Origin: an uncultured Clostridia bacterium | GTDB taxonomy: Bacteria > Bacillota > Clostridia > RUG12999 | Length of the DNA stretch: 5,312 bases | NCBI GenBank assembly: GCA_938005345.1 | Contig: CALLNG010000147.1 | Location: forward strand, 1-5,312 | Direction of reading: 5' to 3' | Part shown: in pieces, positions 1-5,312 of the stretch | Layout: every line of letters begins with the position of its first letter | How positions within the stretch are numbered: position 1 is the first letter of the stretch | Position numbers and translations under genes: made by a program | The notes under the pieces: generated by a model | What the model saw: only the letters and a program-made list of their open reading frames with translations | Told to the model about the DNA's origin: nothing | Database searches by the model: none

Positions 1-1011
1 ATTGTTTGCATAGCCAGTTTGTTGAAAAGGCATACCGGTCGTTCCATAAGAAGATTGCTGTGGTGCACCAGAAAAAGTATTACCTCCAATGATAGTATCT
101 TCCACGTCTGGTGCCATCATTGTCGCTGTCTGTGTACCACTCATAAATTGTGTTGCGTCCATATCCTTTCCCAGCATCACAGCCGGATTGTGCAAAACGG
201 TCTTGAGATCCCCCTGCATTTCCGCAGCGCTTTGATACCGTTTTTGAGGTTGTTTTTCCATCGCCTTTAATGTGATATCATTCATAGCCTGCGGAATCGA
301 CGGATTTCGTTCGACGGGCGGCTGAGGCGGTGTTTCAATCTGCATACGTGCCACTTGAAACGCGCTGTCTCCAGTAAAAGGGAGCTGTCCTGTTAACATT
401 TCATACAACACAACCCCAATAGAATAAATATCGGATTTAAAATCGATTGCTTTTCCCAAGGCCTGCTCAGGAGAAAAATAATGAACAGAACCCACTACAT
501 TCTTTCCCCCGTGGACAACTGTGGAAGAGGTTACGGCACGGGCAATACCGAAATCGGCAACCTTTACAACACCATCACGTGTCAAAAGAATATTATGAGA
601 TTTGATATCTCGATGGATGATATTTTTTTTATGGGCATGGTCAATAGCGCTGCAAATAGATATGGCAAATTCTGCGGCTTCCCGCCAGTCTAATGCGCCG
701 ACATGCTTGATATAATCTTTTAAGGACATCCCATCCACATATTCCATAATGAAATAGTAAATTCCATCCTCCATTCCAACATCGTGGACAGATACAATGT
801 TAGGATGAGACAATCCAGCAGCTGACTGTGCCTCAAAATTAAAACGTTCTACGAATTCTTTATCATCCCGCAAGTCATCTTTTAATATTTTTACTGCCAC
901 AAAACGGTTTAGCAGTCTATCGCGCGCTTTGAATACATCCGCCATACCACCGCTTCCGCGTTTTTCCAAAATCTCATAACGATTTGCGAGAATCTTTCCA
1001 ATCATTTCCAT
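1..1011 (-). CDS. prkC: PASTA-type serine/threonine protein kinase PrkC/PknB, N-terminal part (3' end off the window)
   Basis: Hanks-type Ser/Thr kinase, partner of the adjacent PP2C phosphatase. The frame is open from ATG 1011 to the left edge (337 codons). Kinase domain about 12-275: glycine loop RGSGGMADVF (18-27), catalytic Lys41 in AVKIL, Glu60 of helix C, HRDIKSHNIL (133-142) with catalytic Asp135 and Asn140, DFG at 153-155, an activation loop with TSST (161-164), GSVHYFSPEQA (174-184), and SDIYSIG (193-199). A low-complexity juxtamembrane segment follows, rich in Thr, Gln, Met and Gly (from about 285). In this family a single membrane helix and extracellular PASTA repeats that bind peptidoglycan fragments come next; they would lie outside this window, so the PASTA part is inferred. 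Oddities: Arg18 where Ile/Leu is common, and Ser138 where Pro is common in HRDIKPxN. The start has GAGGGAAGGG ending 6 bases upstream; the Met at codon 3 is less well placed. Confidence 0.94.
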   Translation of the reverse strand, partial: MEMIGKILANRYEILEKRGSGGMADVFKARDRLLNRFVAVKILKDDLRDDKEFVERFNFEAQSAAGLSHPNIVSVHDVGMEDGIYYFIMEYVDGMSLKDYIKHVGALDWREAAEFAISICSAIDHAHKKNIIHRDIKSHNILLTRDGVVKVADFGIARAVTSSTVVHGGKNVVGSVHYFSPEQALGKAIDFKSDIYSIGVVLYEMLTGQLPFTGDSAFQVARMQIETPPQPPVERNPSIPQAMNDITLKAMEKQPQKRYQSAAEMQGDLKTVLHNPAVMLGKDMDATQFMSGTQTATMMAPDVEDTIIGGNTFSGAPQQSSYGTTGMPFQQTGYANN

Positions 1012-1014
1012 GGT

Positions 1015-1743
1015 TCACCCTTCCCTCTCATTCGATTTTTGTAAAACTATCACTGTGATATCATCTGTACTTCCGCGCTTCTTTGCTTCTTCGCAAAGTA
1101 ATTTTACGCTTTCCTGCGGCGCATAGCGGCGCATGGTTTCTTCCATAAATTCTTCCGGAACAACGTTAGAAAATCCGTCTGAACATAACAAAAGACTATC
1201 TCCATCTTGCAGTGTAATTTCTGTAAATTCTGGTTTAATTCGTTCTTCTACGCCAAGCGCCATTGTGATAATATTTTTCATTGGGTGGGTCAATGCCTCT
1301 TCCGGAGTAATTTCCCCATGGCTAATCAGTTCTTCGACCAGAGAATGGTCACGCGTTAAACGTGTTATTTCTTCGTTGTGAAGCAAATATGCCCTACTAT
1401 CCCCCACATGGGCAATATAACCTTTATTTGCTTGAATATAACATAAAACGATTGTTGTACCCATTCCGGCATAGACATCTTCTGTCATTCCCTTTTTTAA
1501 AATTTCGTAATTTGCGGTATCAATTGCCCGACGGAGTGCTTCCGGTCCTTTATTTTGACATTCTTTTACAATGAGTTCAATTGCCATCTTGCTCGCTGTA
1601 TCGCCAGCACGATGACCACCCATGCCATCCGCTACAATAATGAGGCCCTTTTCTTTCTCTAATTTAATCGCATACGTATCTTGATTCGTTCCGTGGCGTT
1701 CGCCTTGTAGCGAATAGCCTTGTGCTGTTAGCATCCGTTTCAT
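1015..1743 (-). CDS. prpC: PP2C-family serine/threonine protein phosphatase (Stp/PrpC type)
   Basis: Metal-dependent (Mn/Mg) protein phosphatase that reverses phosphorylation by the kinase encoded just downstream. From the ATG at 1743 the product is 242 residues, close to B. subtilis PrpC. PP2C motifs appear in order: GERHGTNQD (14-22) and VADGMGGHRAGD (37-48) with metal ligand Asp39, then GMGTTIV (93-99) and HVGDSRAYL (112-120). These are followed by TRDHSL (130-135), CSDGFSN (187-193) with Asp189, and STDDITVIVL (225-234) with the final metal-binding aspartates. All metal ligands are present and there is no membrane segment, so it should be an active cytosolic enzyme. The ATG at 1743 overlaps the rlmN stop (ATGA), which suggests translational coupling. 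A TTG at 1782 would extend it 13 residues into rlmN and is unlikely. An ATG at 1734, 11 bases after AAAGG, is a possible start three residues shorter. The kinase gene follows after 3 bases. The symbol stp is used in other species. Confidence 0.94.
   Translation of the reverse strand: MKRMLTAQGYSLQGERHGTNQDTYAIKLEKEKGLIIVADGMGGHRAGDTASKMAIELIVKECQNKGPEALRRAIDTANYEILKKGMTEDVYAGMGTTIVLCYIQANKGYIAHVGDSRAYLLHNEEITRLTRDHSLVEELISHGEITPEEALTHPMKNIITMALGVEERIKPEFTEITLQDGDSLLLCSDGFSNVVPEEFMEETMRRYAPQESVKLLCEEAKKRGSTDDITVIVLQKSNEREG
1018..1027 (-). promoter_or_regulatory. Ribosome binding site of the kinase gene
   Basis: The minus strand reads GAGGGAAGGG, a purine-rich tract ending six bases before the ATG at 1011-1009. 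It lies inside the last codons of the phosphatase gene, whose stop is at 1015-1017. The spacing supports the ATG at 1011 over the in-frame ATG two codons later. The phosphatase and kinase are therefore likely translated in a coupled fashion. Confidence 0.65.
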
Positions 1744-2768
1744 CACCTTTCTCTCATATGCTTCCGCCGTAGTTGACCACAAGAAGCACTAATGTCGCTT
1801 CCCAATTCCCTTCTCACCGTAGCATTGATGTGTTGTTGCTGCAAAATGGATTGAAACCGTCTAATGGTTGCACCATTGCTGCGTTTTAACCCATTTTCTT
1901 CCACAGGATTTACTGGTATCAAATTAACATGGCACAACATACCTTGCAATTTTTCAGCCAATTGTTTTGCACAAGAATCAGAATCATTGACGCCATGTAT
2001 TAAAGTATATTCAAAACTAATGCGACGTTTTGTCTTATTAATATAGGTACGACAAGCATCCAGTAGAGCATCTATATGATATTTATGATTTACCGGCATA
2101 ATAGTGTTTCGAATTACATCATTAGGCGCATGTAGGGATATCAACAATGTTACTGGAAGCCCTTCTTCTGCAAATGCTAGAATTTTATCCACCAATCCAC
2201 AGGTTGAGATGGAAATGTGTCTAAGCCCCAAGTTTCTCCCTTTAGGATGGGAAATATTTTTTAAAAATGTGATGACATTATGGTAATTATCAAACGGTTC
2301 TCCAATTCCCATTAAAACAACATTAGAGATTCGCTTACCTAGGTCTTTTTCTGCGAACAGAACCTGATCCAACATTTCCCCCGCAGTTAAATCCCGCACT
2401 TTACCTGCAAGTGTAGATGCACAGAATTTGCAACCCATTCGGCAGCCAACTTGCGTTGAAATACAAATACTATACCCATGATGATACTCCATAACAACAC
2501 TTTCAATACATTCATCATCCACTAATTGCCAAAGATATTTGATTGTGCCGTCTTCCGATTGATATCTCCCAGCCTGTTTTAATGAAGATAAAACAGTTTG
2601 TGCCGATAATGTTTCCCGAAGTGCTTTAGGAACATTCGTCATCTCATCGAATCGGCTAATACCGCGTTGCATCCAAGAAAAAATTTGACCAGTACGATAA
2701 GCCGGTTCGTGCCACTGTTGAAAAAGATATTCTAATTGCTCATAACGCAAACTTTTTAAATCTATCAA
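1743..2768 (-). CDS. rlmN: Dual-specificity 23S rRNA (adenine-2503-C2) / tRNA (adenine-37-C2) methyltransferase RlmN
   Basis: RlmN is a radical-SAM enzyme that makes 2-methyladenosine at A2503 of 23S rRNA in the peptidyl-transferase centre and, in characterised members, at A37 of some tRNAs. The 341-residue product opens with the family's N-terminal RNA-binding region (LKSLRYEQLEYLF, YRTGQIFSWM). The radical-SAM barrel follows, with the [4Fe-4S] cysteines C109, C113 and C116 in VGCRMGCKFCAS and GIGEPFDN at 154-161 (usually GMGEP). By spacing, C102 (E. coli C118) and C330 in GSDISASCGQLR (E. coli C355) are the two catalytic cysteines, so the methyl-Cys mechanism is intact. The related Cfr resistance enzyme is unlikely, because this sits in a housekeeping operon and has typical RlmN motifs. 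The start is TTG at 2768. No ATG or GTG precedes it in frame, and the protein begins where relatives do. The stop TGA overlaps the ATG of the phosphatase gene (ATGA at 1743). Confidence 0.95.
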   Translation of the reverse strand: MIDLKSLRYEQLEYLFQQWHEPAYRTGQIFSWMQRGISRFDEMTNVPKALRETLSAQTVLSSLKQAGRYQSEDGTIKYLWQLVDDECIESVVMEYHHGYSICISTQVGCRMGCKFCASTLAGKVRDLTAGEMLDQVLFAEKDLGKRISNVVLMGIGEPFDNYHNVITFLKNISHPKGRNLGLRHISISTCGLVDKILAFAEEGLPVTLLISLHAPNDVIRNTIMPVNHKYHIDALLDACRTYINKTKRRISFEYTLIHGVNDSDSCAKQLAEKLQGMLCHVNLIPVNPVEENGLKRSNGATIRRFQSILQQQHINATVRRELGSDISASCGQLRRKHMRER

Positions 2769-2779
2769 TCCTATCTCAA

Positions 2780-2788
2780 CCTTACCTC
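2780..2788 (-). promoter_or_regulatory. Weak or distant ribosome binding site of rlmN
   Basis: The minus strand carries GAGG (2785-2788) and AAGG (2780-2783), 16 and 11 bases upstream of the TTG start at 2768. An AGGA directly abuts the start and is too close to serve. With a UUG start and suboptimal spacing, initiation on rlmN looks weaker than on rsmB. It may depend on ribosomes finishing rsmB 19 bases upstream; that last point is inference. Confidence 0.4.
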
Positions 2789-4119
2789 TATAAAATCCGT
2801 TTCATTTTGGCAATATAAAAACCATCACAGTTAAATTCTCCAGGCAATATCTGAATATTTCCCCGTTTTGCACCTAATTTCCATTCTTTCGGAACGAATT
2901 CTATAAATGGTTCAGCCTGAAACTGTGAATGTTCCCGCAAAAAGCGGTAAAAAATATCATTATTTTCCTCATTTGTTAAGGTGCAGGTGGAATAAACCAA
3001 TACACCACCTGGCTTTACATAGTATGCCGCTACTTGTAAGATCTGATACTGTATAGCGGCCAAGGTTCGGCAGTCCTCCAGAGATTTTGTCCATTTGATT
3101 TCTGGTTTTCGGCGAATGATCCCCAAACCGGAACATGGTGCATCCACAAGTACACAGTCCGCCTTGTCTTTCCACTCTTCCATCTTTCTGGTTGCATCCT
3201 GCTGTTTCGTTTCTATGATGGTTATACCAAGGCGCTCTGACGCCCGTTGTACTAATCTCAATTTATGAGCATACAGGTCACATGCAATAATTTTTCCACG
3301 GTTTTGCATTAATTCAGCCAAATAAGTTGTTTTACCACCAGGTGCACTACACATATCTATCACAGTTTGTCCTGGTTCTGGTGCTAGTATCCGTGCAGCC
3401 AACATAGAACTGGTATCTTGTGGAGTATAAAGCCCCTGTGCAAAAGATGCAGAATGGTCATAATCTATCCCATGATCCAGCATAAAACAATCTTGCAAAA
3501 CCGAACTTTGCTTTACTTGTATTCCTTCTTGCTGAAGATGTATTTGCAATGCCGCCTTATTTGTTCGCAAAGAATTCATTCGAATGCAAGCAGGAGGTGG
3601 TGTATTTCCTTGTTGCAGTATCCATTCCGTTTTATCCTTATATTTATCGCGCACCATTTTGACAAACCACTGCGGATAAGAATAGTATGTACTTAAATAA
3701 TGCAGTATAGCTTTAGGGTATGCAATGGTGGATCTGCCGCGTAAATAGCTGCGGAGTACACCATTGACAAAACCACTATATTTTGCACATTCTATCGTTT
3801 TTGCAATCTGGACGCTTTCATTCACTAAAGCATAATCTGGAACGCGGTCCATATATTCTGATTGGTAAATTGCCATTCGTAAAATAATACGAATTTTATT
3901 GTCCAGTCTAGCTGGCTTAATCTTTGAAAATTGTCCTATGATAAAATCTAGACGTAATTTATTCTGAATTACACCATATACTAAGCGTACTATGAAGTTT
4001 TTATCTTTTTGCGGCACAGCATTCTTTCGGAAATAATCCTGTAATAACAAGTTAGAAAACGCGCCTTCTTGTTCTATTTTACAACATAATTGAAGCACAT
4101 CCAACCTTGGATTTTGCAT
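2788..4119 (-). CDS. rsmB: 16S rRNA (cytosine-967-C5)-methyltransferase RsmB
   Basis: RsmB (also called Sun/RrmB) uses S-adenosylmethionine to make m5C967 (E. coli numbering) in 16S rRNA on the small subunit. The 443-residue product has the full family layout. An N-terminal NusB-like helical RNA-binding domain spans about 1-130 (VRLVYGVIQNK, LRMAIYQ, ALVNESVQIAK, GFVNGVLR). A connecting region follows (YPQWFVK, PPPACIRMN). The Rossmann-fold methyltransferase has motif I DMCSAPGGKT at 255-264 and an acidic ribose-binding Asp281. It also has motif IV DAPCSG at 326-331 (Cys329) and motif VI STCT at 377-380 with the catalytic Cys379. It ends in DGFYIAKM. Both cysteines of the RNA m5C mechanism are present, so the enzyme should be active. 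The ATG at 4119 has a strong AAGGAG seven bases upstream. It stops with TAG, 19 bases before rlmN. The length of about 440 is normal, and no truncation or frameshift is seen. Confidence 0.96.
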   Translation of the reverse strand: MQNPRLDVLQLCCKIEQEGAFSNLLLQDYFRKNAVPQKDKNFIVRLVYGVIQNKLRLDFIIGQFSKIKPARLDNKIRIILRMAIYQSEYMDRVPDYALVNESVQIAKTIECAKYSGFVNGVLRSYLRGRSTIAYPKAILHYLSTYYSYPQWFVKMVRDKYKDKTEWILQQGNTPPPACIRMNSLRTNKAALQIHLQQEGIQVKQSSVLQDCFMLDHGIDYDHSASFAQGLYTPQDTSSMLAARILAPEPGQTVIDMCSAPGGKTTYLAELMQNRGKIIACDLYAHKLRLVQRASERLGITIIETKQQDATRKMEEWKDKADCVLVDAPCSGLGIIRRKPEIKWTKSLEDCRTLAAIQYQILQVAAYYVKPGGVLVYSTCTLTNEENNDIFYRFLREHSQFQAEPFIEFVPKEWKLGAKRGNIQILPGEFNCDGFYIAKMKRIL

Positions 4120-4126
4120 ATTGGCT

Positions 4127-4132
4127 CTCCTT
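4127..4132 (-). promoter_or_regulatory. Ribosome binding site of rsmB
   Basis: On the minus strand this reads AAGGAG, a near-ideal Shine-Dalgarno sequence, seven bases upstream of the ATG at 4119-4117. It fills most of the 22-base gap after yugP, leaving no room for a promoter or terminator. It is the strongest ribosome binding site in the window, which fits independent translation initiation at rsmB. Confidence 0.8.
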
Positions 4133-4141
4133 TTTCTTTTT

Positions 4142-4837
4142 TCAGTTTCTTCGCCTAGTCAGCATCATGAAACGTAACAATTGTGCAATGCCCATTAACG
4201 CGGACGCTATATATGTCAAAGCTGCCGCTTGCAATACCTTTTTTGCCATTGGTTGTTCCTCCTGTGTCAAAAGGCCATTATCCCGCAATGCAATCAAGGC
4301 GCGATGACTTGCATTTAGTTCCACAGGAAGTGTTACCAGTTGAAATATTACTACACCCAAATATAAAAACACGCCAACTTTAGCAAGTAAAGCATTTGAT
4401 AATATGAAACCAATCAAAAAAAGTGGGATTGCAGCGCTAGAACCAATCTGTGCAAACGGTAAGATTGCATTTCTTAGCTTAATGGGAAGGTATCCCTGCT
4501 GATATTGTATCACATGCCCAATTTCATGCGCTGCTACACCAACTGCCGCAACGGAATAGGATTGGTCTGTAGCGTCAGATAATCGTACAACACGTTTATG
4601 CGGGTCGAAATGGTCACTTAAATTTCCACTTGTATGAGCAAGCGTTACATCATAAATACCATGGATCCGCAGTAGTTGGGATGCCGCCTCCCTCCCCGTC
4701 AAACGCCGGCTATTTGGTATGGTTGCATAACGCTGGAATGTTGCAGATACCTGATACTGTGCATATATCGACAACAACAGTGCTGGTACTACTAACAATA
4801 TATAATACGAGTCAAATCCATAAAAAAATGGTCCCAA
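4142..4837 (-). CDS. yugP: YugP-family membrane zinc metallopeptidase
   Basis: Membrane-embedded zinc metallopeptidase of the YugP / Zn_peptidase_2 (formerly DUF) family; its substrate is not established. Numbered from the 4837 start (231 residues), there is a membrane segment at about 11-26, a YAQYQV turn, a conserved RLTGREAA stretch near 45-52, and DHFDP at 75-79. RVVRLS follows, then AAHEIGHVIQ carrying the HExxH zinc motif (H104, E105, H108). Membrane segments follow at about 135-152 and 154-172, then LPVELNASHRA, whose Glu173 is a likely third metal ligand, and a last membrane segment at about 201-221. B. subtilis YugP has the same order and about the same length. Two UUG starts are possible: 4855 overlaps the fmt stop (TTGA) but has no Shine-Dalgarno (SD) sequence. 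The one at 4837 has AGAAGG seven bases upstream, so I prefer it; the longer form would add six residues. The gene stops with TGA at 4142-4144, 22 bases before rsmB. Family identity is secure; the biological role is unknown. Confidence 0.93.
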   Translation of the reverse strand: MGPFFYGFDSYYILLVVPALLLSIYAQYQVSATFQRYATIPNSRRLTGREAASQLLRIHGIYDVTLAHTSGNLSDHFDPHKRVVRLSDATDQSYSVAAVGVAAHEIGHVIQYQQGYLPIKLRNAILPFAQIGSSAAIPLFLIGFILSNALLAKVGVFLYLGVVIFQLVTLPVELNASHRALIALRDNGLLTQEEQPMAKKVLQAAALTYIASALMGIAQLLRFMMLTRRRN

Positions 4838-4844
4838 AATATCG

Positions 4845-4850
4845 CCTTCT
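4845..4850 (-). promoter_or_regulatory. Ribosome binding site deciding the yugP start
   Basis: On the minus strand this reads AGAAGG and lies seven bases upstream of the TTG at 4837-4835. No comparable purine run sits at the right distance from the alternative TTG at 4855-4853; the nearest, GAGG, is about 24 bases away. This is the reason for choosing the shorter protein. The overlap of TTG and TGA at 4852-4855 is the competing argument, since such overlaps often mark translational coupling. Confidence 0.55.
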
Positions 4851-4851
4851 T

Positions 4852-5312
4852 TCAATCGAGTACAATGGAAATGGTATTTCCTCGAATAAATTCACGAATG
4901 TCCATTTTCCGTTTTCCTTGCAGTTGTACTTCTAACAGCCGAACACAACCATCCCCCGTTTTCACCGTTAGAGAATCAGAATTTTCTATCACGGTCCCAG
5001 GCGGCAAATCAGAAGAAACCATTTCTTTTTCTGCACGGTATATCTTCATTGTACCCTTATTGGTAGATGTATATGCGACAGGCCATGGATTTAAGCCGCG
5101 TATCAAATTCACAATTTTTTCTGACGATTGCGTCCAATCAATCTTTCCATCTTCTTTCTTTAGCATGGGCGCAAATGAAACCTGGGACGTATCTTGAGGA
5201 ATAGGATGTACATCACCTTTTTCAATTTTTTCGATGGTTTTTAGCAACAACTCTGCCCCCATCTCTGCTAGACGGTCATAAACATCTCCCGCAATTTCAT
5301 CCGGACCAATCG
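4852..5312 (-). CDS. fmt: Methionyl-tRNA formyltransferase, C-terminal half (partial, 5' end off the window)
   Basis: Fmt transfers a formyl group from 10-formyltetrahydrofolate to the amino group of Met on initiator tRNA in the cytosol, the step that marks it for bacterial translation initiation. The last 152 codons are visible; the frame stays open to the right edge, so the Met at 5262 is internal and not the start. Residues 1-18 (IGPDEIAGDVYDRLAEMG) match the end of the catalytic domain, followed by the linker and the C-terminal OB-like tRNA-binding domain: FAPMLKKEDGKIDW at about 46-59, IRGLNPWP at 70-77, PPGTVI at 103-108 and GKRKMDIREFIRG at 132-144. The family is about 310 residues long, so roughly half is missing, including the formyl-folate site and the catalytic Asn/His/Asp. 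The gene ends with TGA at 4852-4854, which overlaps a possible TTG start of the next gene. The C-terminal tail after FIRG is short but within family variation. Identification is secure. Confidence 0.95.
   Translation of the reverse strand, partial: IGPDEIAGDVYDRLAEMGAELLLKTIEKIEKGDVHPIPQDTSQVSFAPMLKKEDGKIDWTQSSEKIVNLIRGLNPWPVAYTSTNKGTMKIYRAEKEMVSSDLPPGTVIENSDSLTVKTGDGCVRLLEVQLQGKRKMDIREFIRGNTISIVLD

Larger units (their letters stand above)
1..5312 (-). other. Single co-directional operon segment, fmt to prkC
   Basis: Six minus-strand genes follow each other with overlaps or gaps of at most 22 bases (31 noncoding bases from the longest yugP form, or from 4142 down: 22, 19, overlap, 3). None of the junctions contains a hairpin followed by a T-run or has room for a promoter. 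Both ends of the operon lie outside the window. In Firmicutes, genes such as def and priA often precede fmt, and rsgA and rpe often follow prkC. Those neighbours are expectation only and are not seen here. Confidence 0.8.

Noticed and set aside
19..693. Plus-strand open frames at 19-270 and 481-693.
   Set aside because: They lie opposite the kinase gene, which has every kinase motif in order. Their translations are Cys/His/Ile-rich and resemble no family, and they have no convincing ribosome binding sites, so they are shadows.
1743..1782. Longer phosphatase starting at TTG 1782.
   Set aside because: It would place 13 extra residues fully inside the rlmN C-terminus before the family's usual N-terminus. 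The ATG overlapping the rlmN stop is better.
1743..2768. Possibility that the radical-SAM gene is Cfr, the antibiotic-resistance homologue.
   Set aside because: The motifs and the housekeeping context (rsmB upstream, prpC-prkC downstream) are those of RlmN, and nothing nearby suggests transfer.
2969..3175. Minus-strand open frame in another phase within rsmB.
   Set aside because: It overlaps the rsmB motif IV-VI region, which is conserved in the rsmB frame, and it has no ribosome binding site or recognisable product.
3659..3688. Promoter-like plus-strand sequence inside rsmB: TTGACA, 18-base spacer, TAGTAT.
   Set aside because: The -35 hexamer is perfect but the -10 matches only four of six bases. 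It is antisense inside a conserved coding region with no plus-strand gene following. A chance match is likely without transcription start data.
3659..3777. Near-repeat of about 13 bases: TTGACAAACCACT at 3659 and TTGACAAAACCACT at 3764.
   Set aside because: Both are explained by rsmB codons for similar short peptides (WFVK and SGFVN). They differ by an insertion, sit in different domains and have no further copies, so they are coincidental.
4120..4141. Possible terminator or promoter between yugP and rsmB.
   Set aside because: The gap is 22 bases, made of an A/G-rich ribosome binding region with no inverted repeat.
4630..5197. Plus-strand open frames at 4630-4935 and 4865-5197.
   Set aside because: They are antisense to fmt and yugP, whose protein motifs are unmistakable. 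The antisense products show no domain or signal.

Overview
The window reads as a compact housekeeping operon from a low-to-moderate-GC Gram-positive bacterium. It most likely comes from the class Clostridia (Firmicutes/Bacillota). This is inferred from the gene order, from A+T-leaning codon use, from purine-rich ribosome binding sites and UUG starts, and from the presence of a YugP-type zinc metalloprotease and a PrkC/PrpC (kinase/phosphatase) pair. I cannot name a genus from the sequence alone.

All six genes lie on the minus strand, so transcription runs from high to low coordinates. In order they are: the C-terminal half of methionyl-tRNA formyltransferase (fmt, 4852-5312, 5' end outside the window); a YugP-family membrane zinc metallopeptidase (4142-4837, or from 4855); the 16S rRNA m5C methyltransferase RsmB (2788-4119); the radical-SAM 23S rRNA/tRNA adenine-C2 methyltransferase RlmN (1743-2768); a PP2C-family Ser/Thr phosphatase of the Stp/PrpC type (1015-1743); and the N-terminal part of a PrkC/PknB-type Ser/Thr kinase (1-1011, running off the left edge). 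Junctions are very tight. Neighbouring genes overlap or nearly touch (fmt/yugP, rlmN/phosphatase), or are separated by 3, 19 or 22 bases. There is no intergenic stretch long enough for a promoter or terminator, and I saw no RNA gene, mobile element, repeat array or CRISPR.

The genes share a theme. Fmt formylates the initiator tRNA, and RsmB and RlmN methylate rRNA (RlmN also tRNA). The phosphatase and kinase form the antagonistic signalling pair that in Firmicutes responds to cell-wall fragments and modifies, among others, translation GTPases. The membrane protease is the least understood member. The fmt - (yugP) - rsmB - rlmN - prpC - prkC order is a well-known arrangement in Firmicutes, so this is core genome rather than an accessory island.

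I did not find a new biological system. Points worth a second look are modest: two UUG starts at coupled junctions, an unusual glycine-loop entry and catalytic-loop residue in the kinase, a Thr/Gln/Met-rich juxtamembrane segment, and the conserved but functionally obscure protease.
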